Source of the DNA: Taklimakanibacter deserti
GTDB lineage: Bacteria > Pseudomonadota > Alphaproteobacteria > Rhizobiales > Aestuariivirgaceae
Assembly (NCBI GenBank): GCA_003574785.1
Contig: QORU01000015.1
Location: 128,881-192,880, forward strand
DNA: 64,000 bases
Reading direction: 5' to 3'
In this document: piece after piece, positions 49,750 through 59,975 of the stretch
Layout: each line of letters begins with the position of its first letter
Numbering within the stretch: the first letter of the stretch is position 1
Notes under the pieces: generated by a model
The model's input: only the letters and a program-made list of their open reading frames with translations
Told to the model about the DNA's origin: nothing
Database searches by the model: none
Made by a program: the position numbers and the translations under genes

Positions 49750-52595
49750 AGGGCGAGGCTCCCCACATTGTCCATCGCTTCCCGATAGGACTCCTCGCAT
49801 TGGCGCAGGTGCCGGGCGGCCTTGAGGCGGTTGCCGGTCCGCGTCGAGATCTCGAGCGCACGGGCCTCTTGGCAGAGTTCGGTGAAGCCCGCCGAGGCGG
49901 CGGTGCTGTAGGTCGCGTGGGCGAGGTCCTTCAACTTCCTGAAATCCCTGGCCTGCAGAGCTTCATGCATCGCGGTGAAGCGCGGCGGCAATGTTTCCTC
50001 GACGATCGCGAATATGCGGCTGACCGCCGCTTTCCCGATCAGGCTCAAATCGGCATCCAATTGCGCCCGGTCCACGGCCGTGTCCACCGTTACCGAGGCG
50101 ATCGCGCGAGCGAGCGTTTCGATCGTCAGCGGCTTGGCCACATAGGCATCCATGCCGGAGGCGAGATAGCGGTCGACCTCTTCCTTGAACACATGCGCCG
50201 ACATGGCGATGATCGGAACCCTCGCCGTGCCGGAAGCGGCGCGCAGCTCCCGCGCGGTCGCCATGCCGTCCATATCGGGCATGCTGATATCCATGAGCAC
50301 TAGGTCCGGTCTGTCCTTGCCAAATTGCGCGATGGCCGCATAGCCGTCGCACACGGTGACAACCTCATGGCCGAGCCTGGCCAGGAACTGCGAAGCGACG
50401 AGACGTGTCGCGGCATCGTCTTCGACCACCAGGATTCTCAGGCAGGGGCTGTCGCCGCTGGCACAGGGCCGCGGCAAGGTGGGCAATGGCCGCCTGGCCG
50501 AAGCCCGCGGCATCTCGATGTCGAGGGTGAAGACGCTGCCGCGGCCGAGGCTCGACTCGACGGTGAGCGTGCCGCCCATGGCGCGGGCGAAGCCGCGTGA
50601 GATCGCAAGGCCGAGACCGGTTCCGCCATAGCGGCGCGTGATCGAGGCATCGGTCTGGGTGAAGGAGTCGAATATGTGCCCCTGCTGGCCGGGCTCGATG
50701 CCGATGCCGGTATCCTTCACCGTGATCCGAAGGGCGTGCCGGGACTGCTCCCGGCCGATCACGGCGGCCTTCACCGTGACGCCGCCGCGCTCGGTGAATT
50801 TGATGGCGTTGCTCACCAGGTTGAACACGATCTGCCTGAGCTTGCCGGCATCGCCGGTATAGGCCGCGGCGAGACGTCTTTCGATCGTCAGGGACAGCCT
50901 GAGATTCTTCTCGCGCGCCGACGGCCGCATGAGATCGACGATGCCGCGCAGAAGGTCGGCGAGATCGAAGACCACGGGATCGATCGTGACCTTGCCCGAT
51001 TCGATCTTCGAATAATCGAGAATGCTGTTGAGGATGCCGAGCAGTGTTTCGCCCGAATTGCTGGCGACCGTCACATGCTCGCGCTGCGCCGGGGTGAGAT
51101 CGTCTTCCTTCAGGATGCGCAGCATGCCGAGCATGCCGGTCATCGGTGTGCGGATCTCGTGGCTCACGGTGGCGAGGAACGCCGACTTTGCCTGGCTGGC
51201 CATTTCGGCCTGCTCACGCGCCTGGGCGTGGCGGGCCACTTCCAGCCGCAGCTCGCCGGTCCGCTGATCGACCAGGCCCTGCAGTTCCTCGCGGTGGCGG
51301 CGCAGCTCCTCATTGGTGCGTTCGCGCTCGATCTCCAGTGCGCGGCGTTTCTGCGATTCGTCGCGAAAGGCGACCACCGCCGAGGACAGCGCCTTGAGCT
51401 CTTTCGTCCCTTCCGCCGCCACCGCAACCGAAAGATCGCCGTCGGTCAGGCGCTGCATCGCGTTGGACAGCGCCGCCAGCCGACGCACGATGCCGCGCTC
51501 GACATAGAACCAGACGATCAGTCCGGAAATCGCCACAGCGACGAGCGACGTGACGAGGAGGATGTAGAAGCCGGCATCGAGGGCGTTCTGCGCCTGCGTC
51601 GATATCGTGCGGGCGAAGCTCTCGGAGCTACGCAGCATGCCTTGCGCCACCTGGCTGACCTCGGCCGACAGGTTCTGGTTGGCCGCAGCCACGCTTTCAA
51701 GCTCGTCGGCGATCGTGATCAAGCGCAGGCGTTCGCCGAACAGGCTGGCGCCGACCGGCGCATTGCCCGAGGCGGCCTGCAATATCTCGAGGAAGGCGGA
51801 TGCCTGGTCGCGTCGCACTGGGTCGTCGATGCTGGCGACACGGCGGCGGACGACCCGAAGATGATCCTCAAAGCCTCGGGCTATCTCGGCCACTTCGCCG
51901 CGGTCGATCGTCCGCGTCAGCTGATTGGCGAGGAGCCCGATCTGCGAGCTGCGCAAGCGCAGCTCCCACATCCGGTCGAGCAAATAGATGTCCTGCTCGA
52001 TGAGACGGTCGAGCGCCTGATAGGCCGCTTCGCGCCGCTCCCCGTCATCGATCAGGCCGTAGAGGCTCGATATGACCGCTGAGGCGCCGGCCGACGAGTT
52101 GGATACTAGGGTTTCCGACAGATCGACGATCGATGTCGCGGCCCGGATGGTGCGCTCGGCGCGTTGGGCAAAGGTGTCCTGCAGATGCAGCCTTTCCTTG
52201 ACCAGCCGGTTCTGGGCCGCGAGATTGGCCACCAGCGCATCGACGGTTGCCGAGAGCTTGCCGACCGTGGCGCTGTCGAGCGAGGTGAGGCCGGCGTCGC
52301 TGACCGATTTGCGGATCTCCACGGCGAGGGCGGAGAGTTCCCGCTCCTGCGCCGCCCGGGAGGTTTCATCGCGGACCGCCGTCAGCGCCGGAGCCGAGGC
52401 GACGAGCCGCGCGGTGGTTTCCGCGGTGCGCTGTGCCGAGGCCACGGCCGGCAGTGCCTGGCTGTTCACCAGCGTTTGCGCGCCGGAGATTTCGCGCAGG
52501 ATCAGCCAGCCGGCGATGCCGGAGGACAGCGACAAAGCGGTGATTCCCAGGAAGGCCAGGAATAGCTTCGCGCCGATGCCCAATCTTGACAGCAT
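49746..52595 (-). CDS. torS: TorS-like hybrid sensor histidine kinase
   Basis: 949 residues. N-terminal transmembrane helix ([20 protein letters not shown]), a long helical periplasmic sensor (about 40-330), second transmembrane helix ([20 protein letters not shown]) and HAMP (about 360-410). Then the phosphoacceptor region with His479 ([10 protein letters not shown]), ATPase N-box ([17 protein letters not shown]), receiver with Asp769 ([13 protein letters not shown]) and a C-terminal Hpt domain with His893 ([15 protein letters not shown]). This is the phosphorelay order of TorS. Its start is 65 bases from torT, divergent. Confidence 0.94.
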   Translation of the reverse strand: MLSRLGIGAKLFLAFLGITALSLSSGIAGWLILREISGAQTLVNSQALPAVASAQRTAETTARLVASAPALTAVRDETSRAAQERELSALAVEIRKSVSDAGLTSLDSATVGKLSATVDALVANLAAQNRLVKERLHLQDTFAQRAERTIRAATSIVDLSETLVSNSSAGASAVISSLYGLIDDGERREAAYQALDRLIEQDIYLLDRMWELRLRSSQIGLLANQLTRTIDRGEVAEIARGFEDHLRVVRRRVASIDDPVRRDQASAFLEILQAASGNAPVGASLFGERLRLITIADELESVAAANQNLSAEVSQVAQGMLRSSESFARTISTQAQNALDAGFYILLVTSLVAVAISGLIVWFYVERGIVRRLAALSNAMQRLTDGDLSVAVAAEGTKELKALSSAVVAFRDESQKRRALEIERERTNEELRRHREELQGLVDQRTGELRLEVARHAQAREQAEMASQAKSAFLATVSHEIRTPMTGMLGMLRILKEDDLTPAQREHVTVASNSGETLLGILNSILDYSKIESGKVTIDPVVFDLADLLRGIVDLMRPSAREKNLRLSLTIERRLAAAYTGDAGKLRQIVFNLVSNAIKFTERGGVTVKAAVIGREQSRHALRITVKDTGIGIEPGQQGHIFDSFTQTDASITRRYGGTGLGLAISRGFARAMGGTLTVESSLGRGSVFTLDIEMPRASARRPLPTLPRPCASGDSPCLRILVVEDDAATRLVASQFLARLGHEVVTVCDGYAAIAQFGKDRPDLVLMDISMPDMDGMATARELRAASGTARVPIIAMSAHVFKEEVDRYLASGMDAYVAKPLTIETLARAIASVTVDTAVDRAQLDADLSLIGKAAVSRIFAIVEETLPPRFTAMHEALQARDFRKLKDLAHATYSTAASAGFTELCQEARALEISTRTGNRLKAARHLRQCEESYREAMDNVGSLAL

Positions 52596-52659
52596 TGCCG
52601 CTCCACCAGATGCTTGCGCCGGTCATGATACATGGGCGAGACACGATTGGAACAGGCGG

Positions 52660-53712
52660 ATGAAGGGAACTCTCTTTGCGGCAGGGCTGGTGCTGGCGGC
52701 CGCAATGCCGTCCGCAGCCGCCCAGGAGTCATGGCCGGTCGACAGATGGAATCCGTCTTTCGACTATGGGGGAGAGGCGCAGGCCCTCGCCTATGCGCCA
52801 CTCGAGGTCGCAACCAGGCCCTGGCGCATCTGCGCCTCCTATCCGCATCTCAAGGATTCCTATTGGCTGTCGGTCAATTACGGCATGGTGGAGCAGGCCC
52901 GCCGTCTCAATGTGCGGCTTCGCGTCGTCGAGGCGGGCGGCTATCCCAATATCGAGCGGCAGAAATCGCAGGTCCGCCAATGTGCGGCGACGGCCGACGC
53001 GCTCATCGTCGGAACCGTCTCTTTTGACGGCTTGACTCCGCTCATCACCGAGCTCGCAAAGCGCATGCCGGTCATCGCCGCGGTCAATGACGTCAACGAT
53101 GCGGGCATCACGGCGAAGTCCGGCGTCTCCTGGGTCGCCATGGGCAAGGCCATAGGCGATTACTTCGCCAAGCTTCACCCCAAGGGACAGAAGCCGGTGA
53201 AAGTGGCTTGGTTTCCGGGGCCGCGCGGTGCCGGGTGGGTGGATTTTGTCGAACAGGGCTTCCGTCCGGCGATCGAGAAGAGCGCTGCCGATATCGTCGC
53301 GGTGAAATGGGGCGATACCGGCTTCGAAGCCCAGCTCCTGCTGCTCGAGGAAGTCATCGAGGAATATCCCGACATCGACTACATCATCGGCAGTGCGGTC
53401 ACCGCCGATGCCGCGGTCAGCCTGTTCAGGGCCAAGGGTTTGTCGGAGCGCATCGGCATCCTCGCCGACTATTTCACCCACAGCACCTATCGCGCCATCA
53501 AACGCGGCAAGGTGATCGCCGCCCCCACCGATTCGCCCGTGATGCAGGGCAAGATCGCGCTCGATCAGGCGGTACGCGCCCTCGAAGGCAAGCTTTCCGT
53601 CCGTCATGTCGGGCCGCGGATCGAGATCGTCGATCAGGCAAGCCTGGCCGGAATCGATATCGCCAACAGCCTGGCGCCCGCCTCCTTCACGCCGGTCTTC
53701 GAAGTGAAATAG
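52660..53712 (+). CDS. torT: TorT-like periplasmic TMAO-sensing binding protein
   Basis: 350 residues from the ATG at 52660; the larger frame upstream is in torS antisense. Signal peptide AAGLVLAAAMPSAAAQESWP. TorT marks: ICASYPHLKDSYWLSVNYGM, VVEAGGYPNIERQKSQVRQC, ALIVGTVSFDGLTPLITELA. TorT is a periplasmic type-I binding protein that passes the presence of TMAO to TorS. A TMAO reductase gene is not in the window. Confidence 0.93.
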   Translation: MKGTLFAAGLVLAAAMPSAAAQESWPVDRWNPSFDYGGEAQALAYAPLEVATRPWRICASYPHLKDSYWLSVNYGMVEQARRLNVRLRVVEAGGYPNIERQKSQVRQCAATADALIVGTVSFDGLTPLITELAKRMPVIAAVNDVNDAGITAKSGVSWVAMGKAIGDYFAKLHPKGQKPVKVAWFPGPRGAGWVDFVEQGFRPAIEKSAADIVAVKWGDTGFEAQLLLLEEVIEEYPDIDYIIGSAVTADAAVSLFRAKGLSERIGILADYFTHSTYRAIKRGKVIAAPTDSPVMQGKIALDQAVRALEGKLSVRHVGPRIEIVDQASLAGIDIANSLAPASFTPVFEVK

Positions 53713-53745
53713 AAGGGGACTCGGCGACCGTGGAGGTCGCACTGG

Positions 53746-54879
53746 TCAGCTGGACTCGCTCACCTTGTACTGCGCCTGCTCGAGCCATTGTGGATTGATC
53801 TCCACGCCCCAGCCCGGCCGGTCGGTGATCTCGACATGGCCGTCCACGACCTTGTAGGGATCCTCGACGAAGAGGCCGTCCTGCCAGGGATAATAATCGA
53901 GGCCTTCGATCGAGAGCTCGAGATATTTGCCCGCGTTCGGGATCGCCTTGAGGAAATGCATCGTGCACATAGTGACGAGCGAGAGATTGGCGCTGTGCGG
54001 CGTGCAGGGAAGGCCGGCCTCGGCGCCGAGGCGCGCGACATGGAGCGAGCGCGTGATGCCGCCCAGATACATGATATCGGGCTGGATGATGTCGACCGCC
54101 TTCATCCCGATCATCCGCTCCCAGGCGGTGAATTCGCAATCCTGCTCGCCGCCCGTCACATCGAGATCAAGCGCGTCCGTCACCTGCTTCGTCTGGTTGA
54201 ACTCCCAATAGGGACAAGGCTCCTCATAGTGGCCGATTCCTTCACCTTCGAGCATCCGCCCGACCTCGATGGCGCGCTTGGGCGAGTAGCAGGAATTGGC
54301 ATCGACGAGCTTGTCGATGCCATCGCCGAGCGCTCTCGCGACCAAAGGCACGATGGCCTCGGTGCGGCCGGGCCACTCGTCCTGATCGCGGCCGCATTCC
54401 GCACCGACGCGCCATTTGAAGGCGGTGAAGCCGTTATTGTCCTTGAGCTCGAGGAAGCGGCGCGCTTCGTCCTCAGGCAGGATGTCGCGCTTCATCGATG
54501 AGGCATAGGCGCGAAGCTTTCCCGGCATGCCGCCGATGAGCGAGACGACCGGCTTGCCGTCGAGCTTGCCGCGCAGGTCGAAGAGCGCGGTGTCGAGCCC
54601 GGTGGTGGCGCGGCGCAAATAGGAGCCGGGGAATTTGTGTTCCTTTTCATTGATGCGCGCGAGCGTTGGGGCGAAATCGATGGCATCTGTGCCCAGCGCA
54701 TGGCGGGCGACCTGGCGATGGAAGATTTCGCAGGTGATGTCGGCATTGTAGGTCGAGACCTGGCCCCAGCCCTGATCGCCCGTATCCGTCGTGACGCGGA
54801 CGAAGCCGACATATTCATTGGTGAAGGTCTCGAGTTTCTGGATGATCATGCCGTCTTCCCCATAATATCGTTCTGACAT
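53746..54879 (-). CDS. Mandelate racemase/enolase-superfamily dehydratase
   Basis: 377 residues from the ATG at 54879 (MSERYYGEDGMIIQKLETFT); the frame upstream overlaps the flavoprotein gene on the other strand. Full active site of the superfamily: FKWRVG (about 160), KLVDANSCY (Asp), YEEPCPYW (Glu), TGGEQDC (Glu), QPDIMYLGG and TPHSANLS (His). Likely a sugar-acid dehydratase such as a galactarate/altronate-type enzyme. Unlike the similar protein at 42875, all ligands are present. Confidence 0.9.
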   Translation of the reverse strand: MSERYYGEDGMIIQKLETFTNEYVGFVRVTTDTGDQGWGQVSTYNADITCEIFHRQVARHALGTDAIDFAPTLARINEKEHKFPGSYLRRATTGLDTALFDLRGKLDGKPVVSLIGGMPGKLRAYASSMKRDILPEDEARRFLELKDNNGFTAFKWRVGAECGRDQDEWPGRTEAIVPLVARALGDGIDKLVDANSCYSPKRAIEVGRMLEGEGIGHYEEPCPYWEFNQTKQVTDALDLDVTGGEQDCEFTAWERMIGMKAVDIIQPDIMYLGGITRSLHVARLGAEAGLPCTPHSANLSLVTMCTMHFLKAIPNAGKYLELSIEGLDYYPWQDGLFVEDPYKVVDGHVEITDRPGWGVEINPQWLEQAQYKVSESS

Positions 54880-54927
54880 AGACTCTCTGCGCGGCGCACA
54901 CAATTGCCACTCCGGCATTGGACTATC

Positions 54928-56538
54928 ATGACAATTGAATGGGATTATATCGTCGTCGGCGCAGGCTCGGCCGGTTCGGCCGTTGCGGCACGGTTGAGTG
55001 AATCCGGCCACCATCGCGTGCTGCTGCTGGAAGCAGGCCCATCCGACCGCAATTTTTGGATCAGGATGCCGATCGGCTATGGCCGCACTTTCTATGAGCC
55101 GCGCGTCAACTGGATGTATGAGACGGAGCCGGTCGAGGGCTTCGCCGGACGCATCAGCTATTGGCCGCGCGGCAAGGTGCTGGGCGGATCGAGCTCCATC
55201 AATGCCATGGTCTATTCGCGCGGCCAGAAATCCGACTTCGATGAATGGGAGGCCATGGGCAATCCAGGCTGGGGCTGGCGGGACGTGCTCCAGACCTATC
55301 GCAAGCTCGAGGACCATGATCTGGGGCCGAGCGAGTGGCATGGCAGCGGTGGCCCGCTCCATGTCACCACCATCGATCGTCATGCCCATTCTTTGAGCCG
55401 CTTGTTCATCAAGGCCGCGCAGGAAGCGGGTCTTGCCTTCAATCCCGATCTCAATGGCGAGACGATCGAAGGGGTGGGGCTTTACCAGATCACGACGCGC
55501 AACGGCTTTCGCGAATCCGCAGCCTCCGCCTATTTGCGCAAGCGGCGCGCCAATCTCGAGATCATCACCAACGCTCAGGCCACGCGGATCATCTTCGAGG
55601 GAAAAAAGGCAGTTGGCGTCGCCTATCAGCAGCGCGGAACGATGCACGAAGCGCGCGCGCAGCGCGAGGTCATCTTGAGCGCCGGTGCCATCGGCTCGCC
55701 GCATCTGCTGCAATTGTCGGGCATCGGCCCGGCGCCGCTGCTCAAGCGCCACGGCATCGACGTGGTGTCTGAGAATGATGCCGTCGGGCGTCATCTCCAG
55801 GACCACCTCTGCTATGACTTCACCTATCGAAGCCGTGCGCCGAGCCTGAACGATGTGTTGCGGCCGTGGCATGGGAAGCTGCGCGTCGGTCTCCAGTATT
55901 TATTGACGCGCACGGGGCCTCTGTCGATGAGTCTCAATCAAGGCGGCGGCTATTACCGTTCGCATCCCTTGCGCACGGCGCCCGACATCCAGCTCTATTT
56001 CTCGCCTCTGACCTATGAGAAGGCGCCGCCCAAGACGCGGGCTTTGATGAGCCCCGATCCGTTTCCGGGCTTTTGCACCAGCATCTCGCCCTGCAAGCCG
56101 AAGAGCGCCGGTCACTTGGAAATCAGATCATCCGACTGGCGGGCCCATCCGGCTATTCATCCCAATTATCTATCCGAGCCCGAAGACCTCGCGACCATGG
56201 TCGCGGGGGCGCGCTTCCTGCGCCAGCTGGGCGATGCGCCGAGCTTTGCCCAAGTGATCGAGACGGAACTCAAGCCCGGGAAACAGGCCGAGAGCGCTGC
56301 GGACTTCGCAACCGACATTCGCGAGCGCGCCTATTCGGTCTTCCATCCCGTCGGCTCATGCCGGATGGGACCTGATCCCGCATCGGCGGTCGTCGATCCA
56401 CGGCTGCGGGTGCATGGCATCGAGGCCTTGCGCGTGATCGACGCCTCGATCTTCCCCACCATCACCTCGGGCAACACCAATGCGCCCTCGATCATGGTCG
56501 GTGAGAAGGGGGCGGAGCTTCTTTTGAAGGAAGCCTAG
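54928..56538 (+). CDS. GMC-family FAD oxidoreductase (choline/alcohol dehydrogenase type)
   Basis: 536 residues from the ATG at 54928 ([16 protein letters not shown]). FAD-binding [15 protein letters not shown], the second GMC signature ([14 protein letters not shown], about 85-100) and the C-terminal pair [11 protein letters not shown] (catalytic His) and [18 protein letters not shown]. Oxidises an alcohol, possibly choline or a polyol. Divergent from the dehydratase gene, so both may act on the same sugar-derived compound (inference). Ends in a four-base convergent overlap. Confidence 0.92.
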   Translation: MTIEWDYIVVGAGSAGSAVAARLSESGHHRVLLLEAGPSDRNFWIRMPIGYGRTFYEPRVNWMYETEPVEGFAGRISYWPRGKVLGGSSSINAMVYSRGQKSDFDEWEAMGNPGWGWRDVLQTYRKLEDHDLGPSEWHGSGGPLHVTTIDRHAHSLSRLFIKAAQEAGLAFNPDLNGETIEGVGLYQITTRNGFRESAASAYLRKRRANLEIITNAQATRIIFEGKKAVGVAYQQRGTMHEARAQREVILSAGAIGSPHLLQLSGIGPAPLLKRHGIDVVSENDAVGRHLQDHLCYDFTYRSRAPSLNDVLRPWHGKLRVGLQYLLTRTGPLSMSLNQGGGYYRSHPLRTAPDIQLYFSPLTYEKAPPKTRALMSPDPFPGFCTSISPCKPKSAGHLEIRSSDWRAHPAIHPNYLSEPEDLATMVAGARFLRQLGDAPSFAQVIETELKPGKQAESAADFATDIRERAYSVFHPVGSCRMGPDPASAVVDPRLRVHGIEALRVIDASIFPTITSGNTNAPSIMVGEKGAELLLKEA

Positions 56539-57788
56539 CGCGGCATCACGCTAAGCTGCCAGTCTCCCTCTCTGCCGTTCATGATGCCTTCGAGATCGAG
56601 CTTGATGCGTCGATGTGGCCGCAATCGCCGCGGTGATCCCGTCCACGCCGTGACGGCGTCCTGGCTCAGGCATAGCCGCGCCCGGCCGATGTCGCGGCTC
56701 ACTCTGATGCTCGGCTTGAGAGCGGGTACCCCGCGATCTGTCGCCAAGGCCGGATCCCATCTCTGCGGCACGACATAGTCGATGCCATCGCCGGCGGTGA
56801 GACAGGCAGCACTTTGCCGCGGTTCAAGGCGTCCCTGGATGAAGCGCGCCGCGAGATGTCCCGCCCTGTATCCTTCGACTGCCGCCCAGCCGCTCGATTC
56901 GACCGGGCGCAGCATGTTGCCGGCGGCGAATATGCCGGGGAGGCTTGTGCGCATCGCCTGGTCGATCACCGGGCCCCGCGTCTTGGGGTCGACGGCGATG
57001 CCTGAGCCCGAGAGCGCTGCGATTTCCGGAATCCATCCGCCGGTGAGAACGACGCCGTCACAGGCCAGATCGATCAGACCTTCCGCCGTCTCGCATCTGA
57101 TCGCCGTCACCTGGTCATTGCGGGCGATGATCTCCCGCAACCGGGCGCCCAGGATGAGATCGGCACCGAAGGCCCGCGCCATCCAGCGCGCCGGGGCGAT
57201 CGACCGGATAGAGTCTTCCGCGCCGATCATATGGCTGACCCTGAAGCCGCCATGCCGTGCCGTCATGAGCGCCGAGAAGGCGACATGCTCGGTGCCGATG
57301 ACGGCGAGGCGCCTGATATGATCGGGCAACGCGACCTTCCGCGCCACCAGCTGTTGGAGCTGGCCGGTGGTGAGGATGCCCTGCTCGGGCCGGGCACCCG
57401 GGATCATCAGGTTGCCGCGGTTCGACTCACGAATTCCCGTCGCCAGCACCAGCGCCTTGGGTCTCAGTGTCCGGTTGCCCAATCGCGGTCCGACGATCTC
57501 GATTGCCGGACCCTCGCGCACCGAGATCAGTGTCGTCGCGCACTCGACCGCCACATTCGTTCCGGCGAGATCGCGCATCAGCCGGCGGGCGAAGGCCGGT
57601 CCGCGATAGGGCCAGTTCACATACTCCAGGCCGAAGCCCGGATGGTCGCAGAAGCGCGGCAATCCTCCCGGCGCATCGTCACGATCGATGACGAGCACAT
57701 CCTGCACACCTTGAAGGGCGGCGGCGTGTGCCGCGGCAAGGCCGGCGGGCCCGGCACCGACGATCACCAATTGAGGCCCGCTATCCAT
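56535..57788 (-). CDS. FAD/NAD-dependent oxidoreductase (opine-oxidase / HcnB-like alpha subunit)
   Basis: 417 residues from the ATG at 57788, eight bases inside the gene before it. Dinucleotide site VIVGAGPAGLAAAHAAALQG near the N-terminus, KALVLATGIRESNRGNLMIP and SLPGIFAAGNMLRPVESSGW near residue 290 are typical of this group, in which a pyridine-nucleotide-like FAD subunit pairs with a DAO-type subunit. The partner is encoded directly upstream. Such pairs oxidise opines, proline derivatives or glycine. Confidence 0.88.
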   Translation of the reverse strand: MDSGPQLVIVGAGPAGLAAAHAAALQGVQDVLVIDRDDAPGGLPRFCDHPGFGLEYVNWPYRGPAFARRLMRDLAGTNVAVECATTLISVREGPAIEIVGPRLGNRTLRPKALVLATGIRESNRGNLMIPGARPEQGILTTGQLQQLVARKVALPDHIRRLAVIGTEHVAFSALMTARHGGFRVSHMIGAEDSIRSIAPARWMARAFGADLILGARLREIIARNDQVTAIRCETAEGLIDLACDGVVLTGGWIPEIAALSGSGIAVDPKTRGPVIDQAMRTSLPGIFAAGNMLRPVESSGWAAVEGYRAGHLAARFIQGRLEPRQSAACLTAGDGIDYVVPQRWDPALATDRGVPALKPSIRVSRDIGRARLCLSQDAVTAWTGSPRRLRPHRRIKLDLEGIMNGREGDWQLSVMPR

Positions 57789-59157
57789 GCGACGCCGCAT
57801 CGAACAGTTTCTGCATCCTGGCGCCGCAATAGAAACCCTGGCAGCGGCCGAACATCACGCGGGTCCGGCGCTTCAGGCATTTGAGCGAACGCGGCGGCAC
57901 CGGTGCGGCGAGGGCAGCCTGGACCTCGCCCAGGCTGATCCTCTCGCAATGACAGACGATTTCGCCATAAGCCGGCGCCGTCGCGACGAGCGCTTCGTCC
58001 TGCCAGGGCCTCCGCGATGTTTCGGAAAGATCGGGGACGGATATCGGGTGCAGCGCCGCCTTCGCTTTGGCGCGCATCATGCCTGAGGGGATGAGACCCA
58101 CAACATATTCGGCAATGCCGAGCGCCGCCGACAGCCCGGTCGAACGGATGCCGGCAACCGTGATCCATCCCTCTTCAACGCGCGGGATGATCTGATAGGT
58201 GCTTTTGTCGGTCGCAGGCCGCATGCCGGCGAACACTGTCGTGACCGGCTCCCGCGCCAGGGCCGGCACCATCCTCACCATGGCATGGCGCAACTGGGAC
58301 AGTCCTACTTGCGTGACCGAACGGTCATCCACATCATCGACATCTTCCGCCGTCGGGCCGACAAGGACATTGCCGAAAATGGTCGGGCTGATCAGGATGC
58401 CGCGCGTCTCGGGTGTCGGCGCCGGCATGGCGATGACGTCATGGATCGCCCGCGCCGACTTGTCGAGCACGATATATTGCCCGCGCCGCGGCTTGACGAC
58501 GAAGTCATGGAAGCCGGCAAGCCCGTCGACATGGTCCGCCCGGATGCCGCCGGCATTGATCACGAGCCCGCTCTCGATCTGCCCTTGCGGACCGCTCAGC
58601 GTCCACTGCGCGCTTTTGCGCTCGGCCGATGCGACGGGCCAGTTCGAACGGAAATCGACGCCATTCGCGACGGCGTAGCGGACATAGGCATAGGGGGTCG
58701 AGAAAGGATCGACGATCGCCTCACCGGGAATCCACAGGCCGCTGACGATCCCTGGACCGAAATTCGGCCAGCGGCGATAGATGTCGCGCGCCTCCAGCAT
58801 CTCGACGGTGTCGAAGCCGTCGCTGGCCGCGCTGGTCAGCTCGCGTTCGAGAGTCGCCGTCTGCTCGCCGTCCCAGGCCAGCACGATGCTGCCGACCTTG
58901 CGGATGGGCAGCCCCAGTTGCGGCGCCTCGCGCATGTAGCGTTCATAGCCGCGGCGCACCAGCTGGCGCTCGAGCGTATTGGCCGGGGTGTCGACGCCGG
59001 TGCACATCAGCGCCGAATTGCCCTTGCTGGCCTCATCGCCGGGATCGGGCCGCGCTTCGAGGAGCGCGACACGGAGCTCATGGTGGGCAAGCTCGAAAGC
59101 GATGGCGGCGCCGACGACGCCGGCACCGATGATGGCGATGTCGTAGTGATCGCTCAT
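57781..59157 (-). CDS. DAO-type FAD oxidoreductase fused to a BFD-like [2Fe-2S] domain
   Basis: 458 residues from the ATG at 59157. N-terminal FAD site IAIIGAGVVGAAIAFELAHH, GlpD/DAO pattern DEASKGNSALMCTGVDTPAN, and a C-terminal BFD-like cluster with IVCHCERISLGEVQAALAAP and FGRCQGFYCGARM giving four Cys ligands. In related three-subunit opine oxidases the iron-sulfur part is a separate gene; here it is attached. Together with the alpha-like subunit at 56535 it may oxidise a glycerol- or amino-acid-like compound. Confidence 0.9.
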   Translation of the reverse strand: MSDHYDIAIIGAGVVGAAIAFELAHHELRVALLEARPDPGDEASKGNSALMCTGVDTPANTLERQLVRRGYERYMREAPQLGLPIRKVGSIVLAWDGEQTATLERELTSAASDGFDTVEMLEARDIYRRWPNFGPGIVSGLWIPGEAIVDPFSTPYAYVRYAVANGVDFRSNWPVASAERKSAQWTLSGPQGQIESGLVINAGGIRADHVDGLAGFHDFVVKPRRGQYIVLDKSARAIHDVIAMPAPTPETRGILISPTIFGNVLVGPTAEDVDDVDDRSVTQVGLSQLRHAMVRMVPALAREPVTTVFAGMRPATDKSTYQIIPRVEEGWITVAGIRSTGLSAALGIAEYVVGLIPSGMMRAKAKAALHPISVPDLSETSRRPWQDEALVATAPAYGEIVCHCERISLGEVQAALAAPVPPRSLKCLKRRTRVMFGRCQGFYCGARMQKLFDAASHG

Positions 59158-59975
59158 TCGAGCACCGTTGCGGCCCTGGCGATGCATTTGCGCGCATAGT
59201 CCTCGAGGTCGGCGCCGGCCTCGCCATGCCGCAGCTGCACGAGACACCACAGGGCCTCGCGGATGGCGGCGGCGATCCTGTACCGGCTGACCGCCGCCCG
59301 ATCGGCATGACCATAGGCGGAAATGAAATCGCCAAGCTCACCGCCGGTGAGGTCGAAGTTGCTGGCGATGAGCGCGATATCGATCTCGGGCTCGCCATTG
59401 CCGGCATATTCCCAGTCGATCAGCTGCAGCTTGCCCGTGGGCGTCACGATGAAATTCTCAGGAATGAGATCGCCATGGACGAGGCAGCGCGCCTGGGCGC
59501 GGGGCAGGTCTTCGAGGCATCGGCGCAGCCTGGCGCGAGCGAATGGCAGGGACACATCATCGAGACTGGCGAGATAGAAGAGCGAGATCGTCACCGGGCA
59601 GAACAGCGGCAGGTCGTCTGCGGCGGGAATGCCATGCAGCGCATGGAGATGCCGGGCGATCCGCGCGCGCATGTCGGATGAGCCTGCCGCGGCCTGATCG
59701 AGCGTGGTGCCGCTGATGAAATCGGTGATAAGGACGCCGTCCTCGGCATAGCGGATCCTGGGTGCCAGCCCCGCATGGGCGGCGAGTTCGGCCGAGCGCC
59801 GCTCGGCTGAGCGCAAGATGCCGAGATGCGGAATGTCCTCGCCGCTGCGGGCGAAGTAGCAGCGGCCCCTATCTTCCACCCGGTAGTTGCGATTGGTTCG
59901 GCCGCTTTCGATCGGCGTGAGCACCGGCCGGCCCTTCCAGAAGGGGAGCGCTGCGATTCGGGATGAAGCCGTCAT
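59154..59975 (-). CDS. Aminoglycoside phosphotransferase/choline kinase family protein
   Basis: 273 residues from the ATG at 59975 (MTASSRIAALPFWKGRPVLT); the longer frame lies in the permease gene. Catalytic loop ARCLVHGDLIPENFIV and Mg-binding LQLIDWEYAGNGEPEIDIA identify the fold; arrangement is like LicA choline or thiamine kinases. It would phosphorylate a small molecule imported by the transporter just upstream. Start overlaps the permease stop (ATGA), so it is in the same operon. Confidence 0.9.
   Translation of the reverse strand: MTASSRIAALPFWKGRPVLTPIESGRTNRNYRVEDRGRCYFARSGEDIPHLGILRSAERRSAELAAHAGLAPRIRYAEDGVLITDFISGTTLDQAAAGSSDMRARIARHLHALHGIPAADDLPLFCPVTISLFYLASLDDVSLPFARARLRRCLEDLPRAQARCLVHGDLIPENFIVTPTGKLQLIDWEYAGNGEPEIDIALIASNFDLTGGELGDFISAYGHADRAAVSRYRIAAAIREALWCLVQLRHGEAGADLEDYARKCIARAATVLE

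Noticed and set aside
54880..55872. N-terminal extension of the dehydratase frame to 708 codons
   Set aside because: The extension lies opposite the GMC oxidoreductase, has no domain, and the family start fits the ATG at 54879.
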